Below, piece by piece: positions 26,366 through 36,222 of a DNA stretch of 64,000 nucleotides; the stretch's first letter is position 1; the number at the start of each line of letters is the position of its first letter. The translations under genes and the position numbers were made by a program. Source of the DNA: Methylocystis rosea SV97 (lineage in GTDB: Bacteria > Pseudomonadota > Alphaproteobacteria > Rhizobiales > Beijerinckiaceae); NCBI RefSeq assembly GCF_000372845.1, contig NZ_KB889963.1, forward strand, positions 682,001 to 746,000, given 5' to 3'. The notes beneath the pieces were generated by a model. That model saw only the letters and a program-made list of their open reading frames with translations, had not been told where the DNA came from and ran no database searches.

Positions 26366-28198
26366 CTATTCGCGCTGCGCTTGGGTGAGTTCGGCGCCAT
26401 ATTTGATTGGAACCGCCATGGTCGCTTTGGTGTCGCCAACATTGCGGCTGTAGGTGAAGAGACCAATGACCTTGCCGGAGGAATTGAACACCGGCCCGCC
26501 GCTGTTGCCCGATCCGGTGGCGACGACGCTGAGCTGGTAAACGTCGCCCATATCGCTGGCGAAGGTGCCGCCTTCCGTCGACTTCACGCCGCTCGCGGTC
26601 TTCGACACGATGCCTTCGGTGACGGTCGCCTCGGTGATCTTTTCGAGCTGGCTGCGAATACGGCCGCGCTCTTCGGTTTGCCGCAGCACGAAGTTTTCGA
26701 CCGAAACGGCGGGGTAGCCGAGCACGGTGATGTTCTCGCCGATCTCGACGGCGGCGTTGGGCGCCATATCCACTTTGGTCAAAGTCTGGGGCGAATCGAT
26801 CTTGACGAGCGCCGCGTCGGCGTCCGCCGACGTCCTCACGAGACTGGCGTTCACGCCCAAACGGCTGCCGTGAAACTTGACCTCGAGAACTTCGTTGCGG
26901 CCGACGAAAGACGCCTTGTTATTGGAATTTGGATCCGGGGTGTTGCCCGTGAGCGCCGTCGTTGGATCGTCGGTCTTGAAAATGTAGCCGCCCGATTCAG
27001 GAATCCAATGGAACACGTCGGCATAGGCCGAATCATAGAGATCGATGAGCTTCGGCTCTTTGATTTTGGCTTTGCGCTTCTTTCCCGATGAGACGACGAC
27101 GTAATCGTAGAGGATGCCCTCCCTGCCGCCTTCGGCGCCATAGGCGACCTGCCAGCCGGCGGCGACATGCTTATTGGTGAGAATATAGCCCTGCTCGCTG
27201 ATGACGAAGCCGCTGCCAGTGCCGCCGCCGCCGACCATGAGATTGGTGATGTGATCGTCTTCAAGGGTCAGCCAGCGCACGACGCCGAGATTGTTCGGCA
27301 GCTGCACATAGGCGGGATAGCGCCGGCCTTTGTAGTCGATCGTCTTGTGCTGGATGGGCCTGCCGGTCTGCTTATCGTACAGCCGCCACATCATGCCGAC
27401 TTGGACAGTCGCTTTCGCATACTTGTCATAGATCTCGCGCGGCTTCATGCCGATCTTGAGGTTGACGTCGCCGGGGATGCGCGACAGCCTTTCATCCGTC
27501 TCGGTTTGAGCGAGCTTGTCTTCCGCGTCTCTTCGCTCGAGTTCGCGATGCTGAGCCCAGTAGAGCGCCGCGCCGCCGAGTACAAAGAAGGCGACCACCG
27601 CGGCGATCGCGCCGGTCATGTTTCGATTGGCCTTGCCGCGTTCTTCTCCGATGAGCCGCTGCACAGTTTCGTGGCCGATTCCGACCTTCTTCGGCGGTCC
27701 GCCGTCGGCGTTCGCTCCTGCCGCCGTGCTGGCGCCGGTCGCGGCGGCGTTCACAGCCGTCGAGGCGGCGGCTTCGGCGGTCTTGATGACGCGGGTCGCC
27801 GCGGTGTCTGCGACGCCGATCACCTTGGTTCTGGCGGCGAAACTTGCGGGCCGCGGCTGCACGTCGAAGGTGAACTTCGGACCTTTGGCGCCAAGTTCGA
27901 TCGTGTCTTCGGGAAGAAGTTCGACCTCGCCGTTCACCCGCTCGCCATTGAGAAAGGTGCCATTGCTGCTGCCGGCGTCCGAGAGCTTGAAGGAGACATT
28001 GTCGCCTTCGCCCATGATGCGGATGAGCGCATGTTTGCGGCTGACGACGCTGTCGCCGACAGGATCGAAAGCGATCTTCGACGTTGGATCGCGGCCGATA
28101 GTGAATTCGCGCGAGTCGCCGACCGGCAGCTGTTCGATCTGATTGGCCTTGGAGCCCGACAGATGTCGTATGATGATACGCTCGATTGGAGTCGTCAT
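26366..28198 (-). CDS. FHA-domain membrane-anchored trypsin-like serine protease
   Basis: 610 residues from ATG 28198 (MTTPIERIII). Residues about 33-110 form a forkhead-associated domain with GRDPTSKI, SRKHALIR and DAGSSNGTFLNG, which binds phosphothreonine peptides. An Ala-rich linker leads to one membrane helix (196-214). The extracytoplasmic part is a chymotrypsin-fold protease with His344 (TNKHVAAG), Asp461 (DADAALVKI) and Ser566 (GNSGGPVF). No PDZ domain is seen. It is the first gene of an operon with a PP2C phosphatase and a Ser/Thr kinase, so phosphorylation inside the cell may control proteolysis outside. Confidence 0.92.
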   Translation of the reverse strand: MTTPIERIIIRHLSGSKANQIEQLPVGDSREFTIGRDPTSKIAFDPVGDSVVSRKHALIRIMGEGDNVSFKLSDAGSSNGTFLNGERVNGEVELLPEDTIELGAKGPKFTFDVQPRPASFAARTKVIGVADTAATRVIKTAEAAASTAVNAAATGASTAAGANADGGPPKKVGIGHETVQRLIGEERGKANRNMTGAIAAVVAFFVLGGAALYWAQHRELERRDAEDKLAQTETDERLSRIPGDVNLKIGMKPREIYDKYAKATVQVGMMWRLYDKQTGRPIQHKTIDYKGRRYPAYVQLPNNLGVVRWLTLEDDHITNLMVGGGGTGSGFVISEQGYILTNKHVAAGWQVAYGAEGGREGILYDYVVVSSGKKRKAKIKEPKLIDLYDSAYADVFHWIPESGGYIFKTDDPTTALTGNTPDPNSNNKASFVGRNEVLEVKFHGSRLGVNASLVRTSADADAALVKIDSPQTLTKVDMAPNAAVEIGENITVLGYPAVSVENFVLRQTEERGRIRSQLEKITEATVTEGIVSKTASGVKSTEGGTFASDMGDVYQLSVVATGSGNSGGPVFNSSGKVIGLFTYSRNVGDTKATMAVPIKYGAELTQAQRE

Positions 28199-28662
28199 TA
28201 CTGCCCCCTGCGCCAAAAGCGCGCTCGTCTTCGCCGTTTGAAAATGCGCGAATTGCCCCAATTTCGAGGATAGACCCGACTTTCCTCGGGTGGCAAGGCC
28301 GCTTGGCCATGGCTGCGGCAGGCGCGCGCGCGCGTTTCCTTTGCGGCGGCGATCAAGCGGCTCAGACGCTGGGCGAGCGCTGTGCTATTTTTTCAAAGAT
28401 ATCTTGATGGTAGTCGCGCGCGTGTCGACTCGCACGGACACTGTCCGTTTGCGCAATCGGTTCTTTCACCGATTGAATATATTTGCGGCAACGGAGGCGC
28501 GCGGCCCTCTCGTCAACAGTTTCACCGTCGTGCCGGCGCTATGCGTCACCGAACATCACGGGTGGGCTGCGCGTCGAATTTTAAGGACGCCCGATTGGCG
28601 CCGCGAGCGGGATCGTCAAATCCGCTCGCGGCCGCCGTATGCGTCAGGCGTCGCCGCGCCGC
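28199..28662. other. Intergenic region between leuA and the FHA-protease operon
   Basis: Apart from a terminator hairpin at 28600-28632 no gene is supported. Short open frames on the plus strand have no recognisable product or start context. The part next to 28198 must carry the promoter of the FHA-protease operon, but no consensus boxes stood out. Confidence 0.5.
28600..28632 (-). terminator. Probable terminator hairpin of leuA
   Basis: Perfect 11-base inverted repeat gccgcgagcgg / ccgctcgcggc with an 11-base loop, 31 bases beyond the leuA stop codon. There is no strong T run, so it may act as a transcript-stabilising hairpin instead. Confidence 0.5.
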
Positions 28663-30240
<1,578 letters not shown>

Positions 30241-30306
30241 CGGTTTTGAAATCCTGCTGTGCCGCGCCCGCTGGGGGGGCTCTTGTCGTCTGACTGCATG
30301 ACATGT

Positions 30307-30421
30307 CCCCTGAAGGCCTGGGCGCGAGCCCGTCGGGCGCTCAGGGGCGACTAAGAAGCAGCAGGCCGAAAAGCGGCAGGGAACGCGGCCGAGCGAATCC
30401 GTGTGCGCGCGCGGGCGTCAC
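30307..30421 (-). promoter_or_regulatory. Probable transcription attenuator of leuA with leucine leader peptide
   Basis: A short frame from GTG 30421 to TGA 30341 encodes 26 residues, MTPARAHGFARPRSLPLFGLLLLSRP in two parts: a neutral start and the end LFGLLLLSRP with codons ctg ctg ctt ctt. Starting at its stop codon, 30347-30307 can fold as arms cccctga/tcagggg, and inside two mutually exclusive hairpins share one gggc segment (gccc-gac-gggc or gggc-tcgc-gccc). This is the logic of ribosome-mediated attenuation by leucine supply. The leader lacks a good Shine-Dalgarno and the terminator lacks a long T run, so certainty is limited. Confidence 0.6.
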
Positions 30422-30665
30422 AGGGTCATTCGCAAAGGCGGTTGCGTGGGGCAACGATCTCGTCCCGTTCCGGCGGCGTTAGCCGCAATCGCCGGAAGAA
30501 TAGCGCAAGAAGGCCCCGTGCCGCAAGCGCCGCGTCGCCGCGCGCCATCTCGCGCGACTCGCGAGCGTCATAAAGTGAAACAGGCAATGACGCCAAACGC
30601 CTAAGCGTCCCGGCGAGGAGAATTTTTACAGCTGAAACGCTTATGGCTCTTGCCGAAACGAACCG

Positions 30666-31208
30666 ATGGGACCTAACATCAAAGGCATGGTCAAAACCGC
30701 ATTCTCCATCCGTCATGCACGTCCCGGAGACGCAGAGCAGATCACGCGCGTTCACGACGCCTCGTGGCGCTACGCCTATCGCGGCGTCATACCCGGCGCC
30801 GAGCTTGAGCGGATGATCGCGCGCCGGGGTCCCAACTGGTGGCATTCGGCCATCGTGCGTGGCACCGGTCTTCTCGTGCTCGACTTCGATGACGCTATCG
30901 TCGGCTACTCGACTTATGGGCGAAACCGCGTACCATCGATGCCCTATTCCGGTGAGATCTTTGAAATCTATTTGGCGCCTGAGCAGCAAGGGCTTGGCTT
31001 GGGTCGCCGGCTGTTCAACGCCACCCGGCGCGAACTCGCCGAGCACGGCTATCTCTCCACCATCGTCTGGGCGCTCGCCGACAATGAGAAGGCGCTCGCC
31101 TTTTATCGCAGTCTCGGCGGCCAGACGGTTCGCCGCGCCGAGGAGCGGTTCGGCGCGGACATGCTGACGCGCGTCGCTTTCGGCTTCGTTTCCGCGCCGG
31201 TGCGGTAA
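30666..31208 (+). CDS. GNAT family N-acetyltransferase
   Basis: 180 residues (173 if ATG 30687 is used; neither start has a clear ribosome site). The GNAT fold is recognisable: IRHARPGDAEQI near the start, IYLAPEQQGLGLGRRLF with the acetyl-CoA loop QGLGLG, and ALADNEKALAFYRSLGGQ as motif B. Substrate unknown. It stands alone between the divergent leuA and the ppa gene. Confidence 0.88.
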   Translation: MGPNIKGMVKTAFSIRHARPGDAEQITRVHDASWRYAYRGVIPGAELERMIARRGPNWWHSAIVRGTGLLVLDFDDAIVGYSTYGRNRVPSMPYSGEIFEIYLAPEQQGLGLGRRLFNATRRELAEHGYLSTIVWALADNEKALAFYRSLGGQTVRRAEERFGADMLTRVAFGFVSAPVR

Positions 31209-31360
31209 ATCAAATTTGGCGACATAACGCGAAGCACTGTGAAGATATGGACCGCGCAGCGCCGCGATCCCCGCAAGGTTTGTTGCGCGTCCTTCCTCAA
31301 CGAAACCCATACTGCGCCGGCCGTTCACGCGGCGCCATCGATCTCAATCGGAGCACTTGA

Positions 31361-31894
31361 ATGCGTCTCGACGCCATTCCCATCGGCGCGAACCCGCCGC
31401 ACGAAGTCAATGTCATCGTCGAGGTGCCGCTTGGCGGCGAGCCGATCAAATATGAGCTCGACAAGGCCTCCGGCACGCTCTTCGTCGATCGGTTCCTGTA
31501 TACGGCGATGCGCTATCCCGGCAATTACGGCTTCATTCCGCATACGCTTTCCGACGACGGCGATCCCTGCGACGTGCTCGTCGCCAACACCCGGCCTGTG
31601 GCGCCGGGCGCGGTTATCGCAGTCAGGCCGATCGGCGTGCTGCGCATGACGGACGAGGCTGGCGGCGACGAAAAGATCGTCGCCGTGCCGTCGGCGCGGC
31701 TCACGCAACGCTATGTCGACGTCGAGAATTACACCGACCTGCAGGAGATGACCTGGCGCCGGATTGAGCACTTCTTCGTGCATTATAAAGATCTCGAGCC
31801 GGGCAAATGGGCCAAAATCGCGGGCTGGGGCGACGCCGCCGAGGCGCGCGTGCTGATCTCGGCGGCGATCGAGCGGGCGCGAGCGGCGAAATAG
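31361..31894 (+). CDS. ppa: Inorganic pyrophosphatase
   Basis: 177 residues, the normal length of bacterial family I pyrophosphatases. Signature [10 protein letters not shown] is present near residue 65, plus [33 protein letters not shown] and the C-terminal [15 protein letters not shown]. It hydrolyses pyrophosphate in the cytoplasm and so pulls biosynthetic reactions forward. The stop is followed after four bases by a two-hairpin repeat. Confidence 0.97.
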   Translation: MRLDAIPIGANPPHEVNVIVEVPLGGEPIKYELDKASGTLFVDRFLYTAMRYPGNYGFIPHTLSDDGDPCDVLVANTRPVAPGAVIAVRPIGVLRMTDEAGGDEKIVAVPSARLTQRYVDVENYTDLQEMTWRRIEHFFVHYKDLEPGKWAKIAGWGDAAEARVLISAAIERARAAK

Positions 31895-31898
31895 CGTC

Positions 31899-31975
31899 AG
31901 AGCAGGTTCCGAAAAAACTGACCGACTTTTTCGATGAGAACCTGCTCGAGCATTTTGATTTTGAGCGAAGCGCCT
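31899..31975. repeat. Two-hairpin dispersed repeat, copy 3 (second hairpin deleted)
   Basis: First hairpin agagcaggttccgaaaaaactgaccgactttttcgatgagaacctgctc is complete; the region then reads ttttgattttgagcg directly joined to aagcgcc, so the second hairpin seen at 12229 and 14016 is missing. It separates ppa from the convergent DUF1636 gene and its end abuts that gene's stop codon. Confidence 0.85.
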
Positions 31976-32337
31976 TAGCGAAGCGGCGGCGTGCGCGACA
32001 CCACGCCCTTCTTGAAGCACGCCGGCCTGTCTTTCCAGGCGACGATGCCATTGTCCGTCGCGGCGAAGCTTTGCGCCGAATCGATCAGCTCGTCGACATG
32101 GACACCGCGGTCGATATCGCCGATCACATAAGTCCATTTGCCGCCGCCGGCGAAGGCGACCGTCGCCGGGCGCTTGCACACCGCGAGGCATTCCACCGGT
32201 TCGACGGCGATATCGAGATTGCGCTCGTTCAGCCGCGTGCGCAGCGCCTCCAGCAAAAGCGCGCCGGGACGCATGTCGGCGTCGCCGTCGTCGCGGCAGG
32301 AGACGCAAACAAAGACCGTGACGCCCGGCGCAGCCAT
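31975..32337 (-). CDS. DUF1636 family small metal-binding (ferredoxin-like) protein
   Basis: 120 residues. Cysteines in VFVCVSCRDDGD (about 10-14) and in ECLAVCKRPATV (about 50-54) are placed as in thioredoxin-like [2Fe-2S] ferredoxins; the pattern CxSC...C...CxRP is typical of DUF1636, a predicted metal-binding protein often found with cobalamin genes in Rhizobiales. No cob gene is present here. The stop lies at the end of a dispersed repeat. Confidence 0.85.
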   Translation of the reverse strand: MAAPGVTVFVCVSCRDDGDADMRPGALLLEALRTRLNERNLDIAVEPVECLAVCKRPATVAFAGGGKWTYVIGDIDRGVHVDELIDSAQSFAATDNGIVAWKDRPACFKKGVVSRTPPLR

Positions 32338-32411
32338 TTAGAACTCCTGTCTATGGACGCGCCTTCTCGGCCAAAGTCGCCCCAAAGACAAGTCGTGCCG
32401 GGGCGCAGCTC

Positions 32412-32888
32412 TTAGGGATTGAAGGCGCAGCGCGCCCCCCCGCCGGCCTTTTCCGCCACCTCGTCGGCGTCGACGATGCAGTCGAGTCCGGTGAGCGACG
32501 CATGCGAGGCGCCGGCGGCGCCGTCCAGGGCGACGCCATTCTCGATCAAGGTCGCATAGAGCTCATGCGCCTTGCGGCCGCGCAGTTCGATCTTCTTGGC
32601 GCCGAAGGTCAGCTCGCAGGCGCGTGACGTGATGTCGACATTACCGGCGCGGCAGTCGATCGCGTCAGCCTTGACCGCAATGCGCAGATCCTTGGCGTGC
32701 GGCGCGTCCGCCTTACCGCTGAAGAACGCCGCAAGAAGCTTTTTATTGGGGGCGCTCGTCTGGGGCGACAATTCGCCGACGATCGCCGCGAGCGCGAGCG
32801 CATTGGAGCCGTTGCTCGCCCCCGCTTGGGCAGCCGCGGGCGCGAGGACGAACAAAAAAAACAAGCCAACCGGTTTAATGGCGATCAT
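32412..32888 (-). CDS. Exported protein of unknown function
   Basis: 158 residues from ATG 32888 with gggga about 8 bases upstream. Signal peptide KPVGLFFLFVLAPAAAQAGA is clear. The mature domain contains two cysteine pairs (DCRAGN / RACELTF, and DCIVD / ARCAFNP) likely to form disulfides. No family recognised. It is 74 bases upstream of the DUF1636 gene on the same strand. Confidence 0.75.
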   Translation of the reverse strand: MIAIKPVGLFFLFVLAPAAAQAGASNGSNALALAAIVGELSPQTSAPNKKLLAAFFSGKADAPHAKDLRIAVKADAIDCRAGNVDITSRACELTFGAKKIELRGRKAHELYATLIENGVALDGAAGASHASLTGLDCIVDADEVAEKAGGGARCAFNP

Positions 32889-33095
32889 GATGATTCCCCG
32901 ACAAATGCATCTGCGCAATTGACCAAAAGCCGACGCCGAATTTGCGACGCAGGCGCGTTCAGTCTACGGCGACGAACATATCCGCCATTTCCGCGACCGT
33001 GAATGCGCGTCTGAAAATTAGAGCCGCAGGCGGACCGTCTACCGCTCGAGTGGCGGCCCTTGTTGAACTGCGAAATTTTGGCCCGCACATGGGGC

Positions 33096-33389
33096 TCAGC
33101 AGCCCTTACGGCGCTCCCACATTTGAAGCTGATTGACGCGGCTTTTCTCCCAACCGCTCAGCCGCCCGTAAGGTGGAAAACAGCCGGCTCCGAAGGCGGC
33201 CCGCCCTCGGTCGGTATTGAAGCAATGGCCGTTACGCGCGTATATCCGGTTGCGTGCGTACCAGAGATCCCCGCAAGACATGTAAGCCGGATCCTGCGCC
33301 GCCGCCGGAGTCGGCGTGACGACCCCCATCGATCCCGCGCCTATCGCGCCGATAAGGCTAAGCGCCGTGAAAATCTTTTGTGATTTCAT
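33096..33389 (-). CDS. Exported YARHG-domain protein
   Basis: 97 residues. Signal peptide TALSLIGAIGAGSMGVVTPTPAAAQ, then the domain MSCGDLWYARNRIYARNGHCF with the YARNG variant of the YARHG motif and four cysteines. YARHG domains are found in secreted bacterial proteins and are thought to bind cell-envelope components; function is not established. Confidence 0.88.
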   Translation of the reverse strand: MKSQKIFTALSLIGAIGAGSMGVVTPTPAAAQDPAYMSCGDLWYARNRIYARNGHCFNTDRGRAAFGAGCFPPYGRLSGWEKSRVNQLQMWERRKGC

Positions 33390-33453
33390 AGGAATTCCCT
33401 CCTCTAATGGATGTTACGTACGATCCGCGCAGTTCTTTTCAATCGCTATGTTG

Positions 33454-34200
33454 TTATTTCTCTTCGCTGCCTGGCGATGTCTCGAAAAATTCGGGCCGGT
33501 ATTCGAAATGCATCGTGTCAAAATGCCCCCATTTGCCGCCCCAGATGAACCCATGGCGTTCGAAAATCTCCACGATCTCGTAAGGAATCCGATTGCGGTA
33601 ACCGCCTTTGCGCCAGAGCCAATAATCAGAGAAGGCGGTATTGAGATCAATCGCCGCGCCATAGGCGTGCATGCTGCGTTTGCCAGTGTCCTTCACAACG
33701 CGGCAATTGAAGGCGCCGGCGCTCGGATAAGCATGACGCTTAATGTCCTGTGGCAGACGATCGATTTCCGTGGCGACCGCGCGCAACCTTTCAGCGACGC
33801 CATTGATCGTGGTGACTCGCACCTTGCCGATGAACCAGGGAATATCGGTCAAATGCTTCTGGGTTTCGCCCTTGTCGCAATCCCCATACATTTTGTCGAA
33901 GAAGGCGGCGTTGCGGAAGCGTCCCGGATCGTCCTGCGGTCCGGGAGGCTGCGTCAGCGCGCCCTTGGGATAGGGAAGGCTCAACTGATCTAGGAGAGAG
34001 GCGTTTTTCAGTTTCTCGTCGAAGCTCTTGTCAGTCCTGCCGTCAGAGAGATTTTGTCTTGTTCCGTCGCGGAATATGATCCCGGCGTCGTCGCGACCGG
34101 CGATTTGATCTGGATAGGCGTGCGTCAACGCGTCGGGCGAAATCGCCTGCCCGCGAGCGGCGACGGAAAAGAAAAGCATCTCGACGCCCGCGAGGAGCAA
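33454..34200 (-). CDS. M15-family D-Ala-D-Ala carboxypeptidase-like protein, exported
   Basis: 248 residues if started at TTG 34200, which gives a plausible signal peptide (MLLAGVEMLFFSVAARGQA); an ATG at 34179 is an alternative, and the open frame continues to 34443 through a repeat, which is unlikely to be coding. Peptidase family M15 metal sites: RSMHAYGAAIDLNTAFSDYW and GKWGHFDTMHFEYRPEFF. These zinc enzymes trim peptidoglycan peptides. Start assignment is uncertain. Confidence 0.8.
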   Translation of the reverse strand: MLLAGVEMLFFSVAARGQAISPDALTHAYPDQIAGRDDAGIIFRDGTRQNLSDGRTDKSFDEKLKNASLLDQLSLPYPKGALTQPPGPQDDPGRFRNAAFFDKMYGDCDKGETQKHLTDIPWFIGKVRVTTINGVAERLRAVATEIDRLPQDIKRHAYPSAGAFNCRVVKDTGKRSMHAYGAAIDLNTAFSDYWLWRKGGYRNRIPYEIVEIFERHGFIWGGKWGHFDTMHFEYRPEFFETSPGSEEK

Positions 34201-34208
34201 GCCGATCT

Positions 34209-34330
34209 TTAGAGCGCGGCTCGCGAAAAAAGTGGAATCCGGCCTTTCGCGTCGAGCGCGCTCTAAGCTTTTGGAAGCGATCACGTCATTTGCATTATGG
34301 CGATTCCGCCAAAATGCAGCGTGATCTAGA
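34209..34330. repeat. Dispersed palindromic repeat (ttagagcgcg family), copy 1
   Basis: Starts as an imperfect palindrome ttagagcgcg...cgcgctctaa (34209-34266) and continues as a second inverted repeat, gatcacgtcatttgcatt...aaaatgcagcgtgatc (34280-34326). A related copy lies inverted at 34509-34563, and a copy of the second half at 57871-57937. Confidence 0.8.
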
Positions 34331-34508
34331 ATCGGCGCTGTCTTTTCATTCTTGTTGCCGTGAGAAGCCATTGCGCGCCGCCAATATTTCGCCGAACGCC
34401 ATACTTTCCGACGCTTTCTTCGCGCCCCGGCGGCGAGGGCCAAAGCATTTCCGCTCTGCGCATACTTCTAGCGCCTCCGGCAAAGCCGGGGAATTCCCTC
34501 ACAGCTTA

Positions 34509-34563
34509 TAGCGCGCCTCGCGCGAAAAACCGGACTTCACTTTTATTCGCGAGCCGCGCTCTA
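34509..34563. repeat. Dispersed palindromic repeat (ttagagcgcg family), copy 2, inverted
   Basis: Read on the minus strand it is ttagagcgcggctcgcgaataaaagtg..., matching 34209-34242 almost base for base. Its outer end supplies the stop codon of the Crp/Fnr gene at 34561. The 178 bases between the two copies hold no gene that I can support. Confidence 0.8.
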
Positions 34564-35415
34564 AGCGGCGTCGTGCCGCTTCTCGATCTTGCGTCGCCCG
34601 AAAGCAAGGCGTGGCGGCCGACCCAGCCGGTCGCACTGATCCGCGAGATGCAGCACGCTTTCGACATGCACGTTGCGCGTCTCCGTGCGGACGCCATGGG
34701 CGCGGAGTTTGGCGAAAGCGCGCGATAGCGTCTCCTGCTTTACGCCGAGGCGCGCGGCGATCAGGCGCTTGTCATAGGGCAGGCGGAAGCGGCACCGGTC
34801 TTCGCCCGGCGGGCAGAGGCCGAGTAGGAAACTGGCAAGGCGCTGATCGGCGTTCTGGCTCTTGAGCGACTCAATCTCGCCGAGGAGACGCGCGATGCTC
34901 TCCTTGGAGTTTTGCATCACCGCGGCGCAGAGCGACGGCGACTCCTTGACGAGCCGAGCGAACAGCGCCGCCGGCAGCTTGAGCACGCGGGTCGCGCCTA
35001 CCGCCTTGGCGGAGAGCGTGTGACTCTCATCGGCGTCGGTCGGGGCCTCGCCGATGATTTCGCCGTCCGAGCAAATGCCAATGAGCGTTTGGCGTCCCGA
35101 AGACGAAATGCGCAGCAGCTTCACATAGCCGCTCAAGACGAATGCGAGGTCCGTGACGACAGCGCCTTGATGGAAAAGCACATCGTCGTCCTGGAGGGAC
35201 TCGATCCTGGCGTCCGCCGACAGACGCGACAATGTCGCTTCGTCGACCTCGGCGAAGAGCGGCGCGTTGCGCAGCTCCCCGGGGCCCGCCGGCTGCGGCG
35301 CGCACGGACCGGCGCGGCTCTTTTGCGAGACGCTGTCATAGCTTCGCACGGCGGGGCCGGTGTCGACTGTCAAGCTCGCGCCTCCTACCGAAGCGCGCGG
35401 AATTACGCGCGTCAT
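34561..35415 (-). CDS. Crp/Fnr-family transcriptional regulator
   Basis: 284 residues from ATG 35415; the frame is open to 35487. A cyclic-nucleotide-like sensor domain (FAEVDEATLSRLSADARIESLQDDDVLFHQG..., about 50-165) precedes a dimer helix and a winged helix with recognition helix LIAARLGVKQETLSRAFAKLRAHGV near residue 230. The Fnr cysteine cluster is not evident. The regulated genes are unknown; neither metW nor the M15 gene is an obvious target. Confidence 0.88.
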   Translation of the reverse strand: MTRVIPRASVGGASLTVDTGPAVRSYDSVSQKSRAGPCAPQPAGPGELRNAPLFAEVDEATLSRLSADARIESLQDDDVLFHQGAVVTDLAFVLSGYVKLLRISSSGRQTLIGICSDGEIIGEAPTDADESHTLSAKAVGATRVLKLPAALFARLVKESPSLCAAVMQNSKESIARLLGEIESLKSQNADQRLASFLLGLCPPGEDRCRFRLPYDKRLIAARLGVKQETLSRAFAKLRAHGVRTETRNVHVESVLHLADQCDRLGRPPRLAFGRRKIEKRHDAA

Positions 35416-35553
35416 CCAAGGGATGACGACGCATGAAGCGGAGGCGCCGCCGCTCCCTCCCGCGCATGATTCTCTTAATGCCGCCAAGGAGAAGGCTAAC
35501 GCGAACCGTCAACCCGCGAAAGGCGACGAACGCGGGACAAACCGTCGCACGGG

Positions 35554-36222
35554 TCAGCGTCGTTGGTCGCCACGCTCCAGCAGAAACACAGCCTGTTCGC
35601 CGAAGAGATTCCAAACCCACCAAGGCGCGCTGAAGCGGATCGGCGCGCCGGCGCGATCAAAGGCGACGCCGCGCTCGATGTGCGCGCCGAGTTCGTCGAC
35701 GATCTCGACGAAGTCACGGATAGTGCAAAGATGAATGTTCGGCGTGTCATGCCAGTGATAGTCGAGTCGCCCGGTGACCGGCATGCGGCCGCCAAAGGCG
35801 AGCTGCGCGCGCACGCGCCAATAGCCGAAATTGGGAAATGAGATGATGGCGCGCCGACCGATGCGCAGCATATTGGCGAGAGCCGCGCGCGGGCGCCTTG
35901 TCGCCTGCAGCGTCTGGGAAAGAATCACATAGTCGAATCCGTCGTCCGGATAATCGGAGAGGTCGGTGTCGGCGTCGCCTTGAATGACGGAAAGTCCTTT
36001 CGCTACGCATTCGTTGACGCCGCGCTGGGAGAGTTCGACGCCGCGGCCGTCAACGCCCTTCTTCTGCGCCAGGAGCTGCAGCAACGCGCCGTCGCCGCAG
36101 CCGACGTCGAGAACGCGCGCGCCGGGCGCGACCATCTCGGCGATGACGGCGAGATCGAGACGCGATTGCTCGAGCGGCTGCGCGGGCCGCTCAGGCGCGT
36201 CGGCCGCAGGCGTGTAGTTCAT
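35554..36222 (-). CDS. metW: Methionine biosynthesis protein MetW
   Basis: 222 residues. Methyltransferase-fold motif [16 protein letters not shown] near residue 37, then [29 protein letters not shown] and [26 protein letters not shown], the family signature. MetW partners with MetX and stimulates homoserine acetylation in Proteobacteria. It overlaps the end of metX by four bases, the standard arrangement. Confidence 0.95.
   Translation of the reverse strand: MNYTPAADAPERPAQPLEQSRLDLAVIAEMVAPGARVLDVGCGDGALLQLLAQKKGVDGRGVELSQRGVNECVAKGLSVIQGDADTDLSDYPDDGFDYVILSQTLQATRRPRAALANMLRIGRRAIISFPNFGYWRVRAQLAFGGRMPVTGRLDYHWHDTPNIHLCTIRDFVEIVDELGAHIERGVAFDRAGAPIRFSAPWWVWNLFGEQAVFLLERGDQRR

Noticed and set aside
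34264-34443. Upstream extension of the M15 peptidase frame
   Set aside because: Runs through a dispersed palindromic repeat and would place the signal peptide in the middle of the protein.
34331-34508. Possible small gene between the two inverted repeats
   Set aside because: No frame with a start, ribosome site and sensible composition was found.
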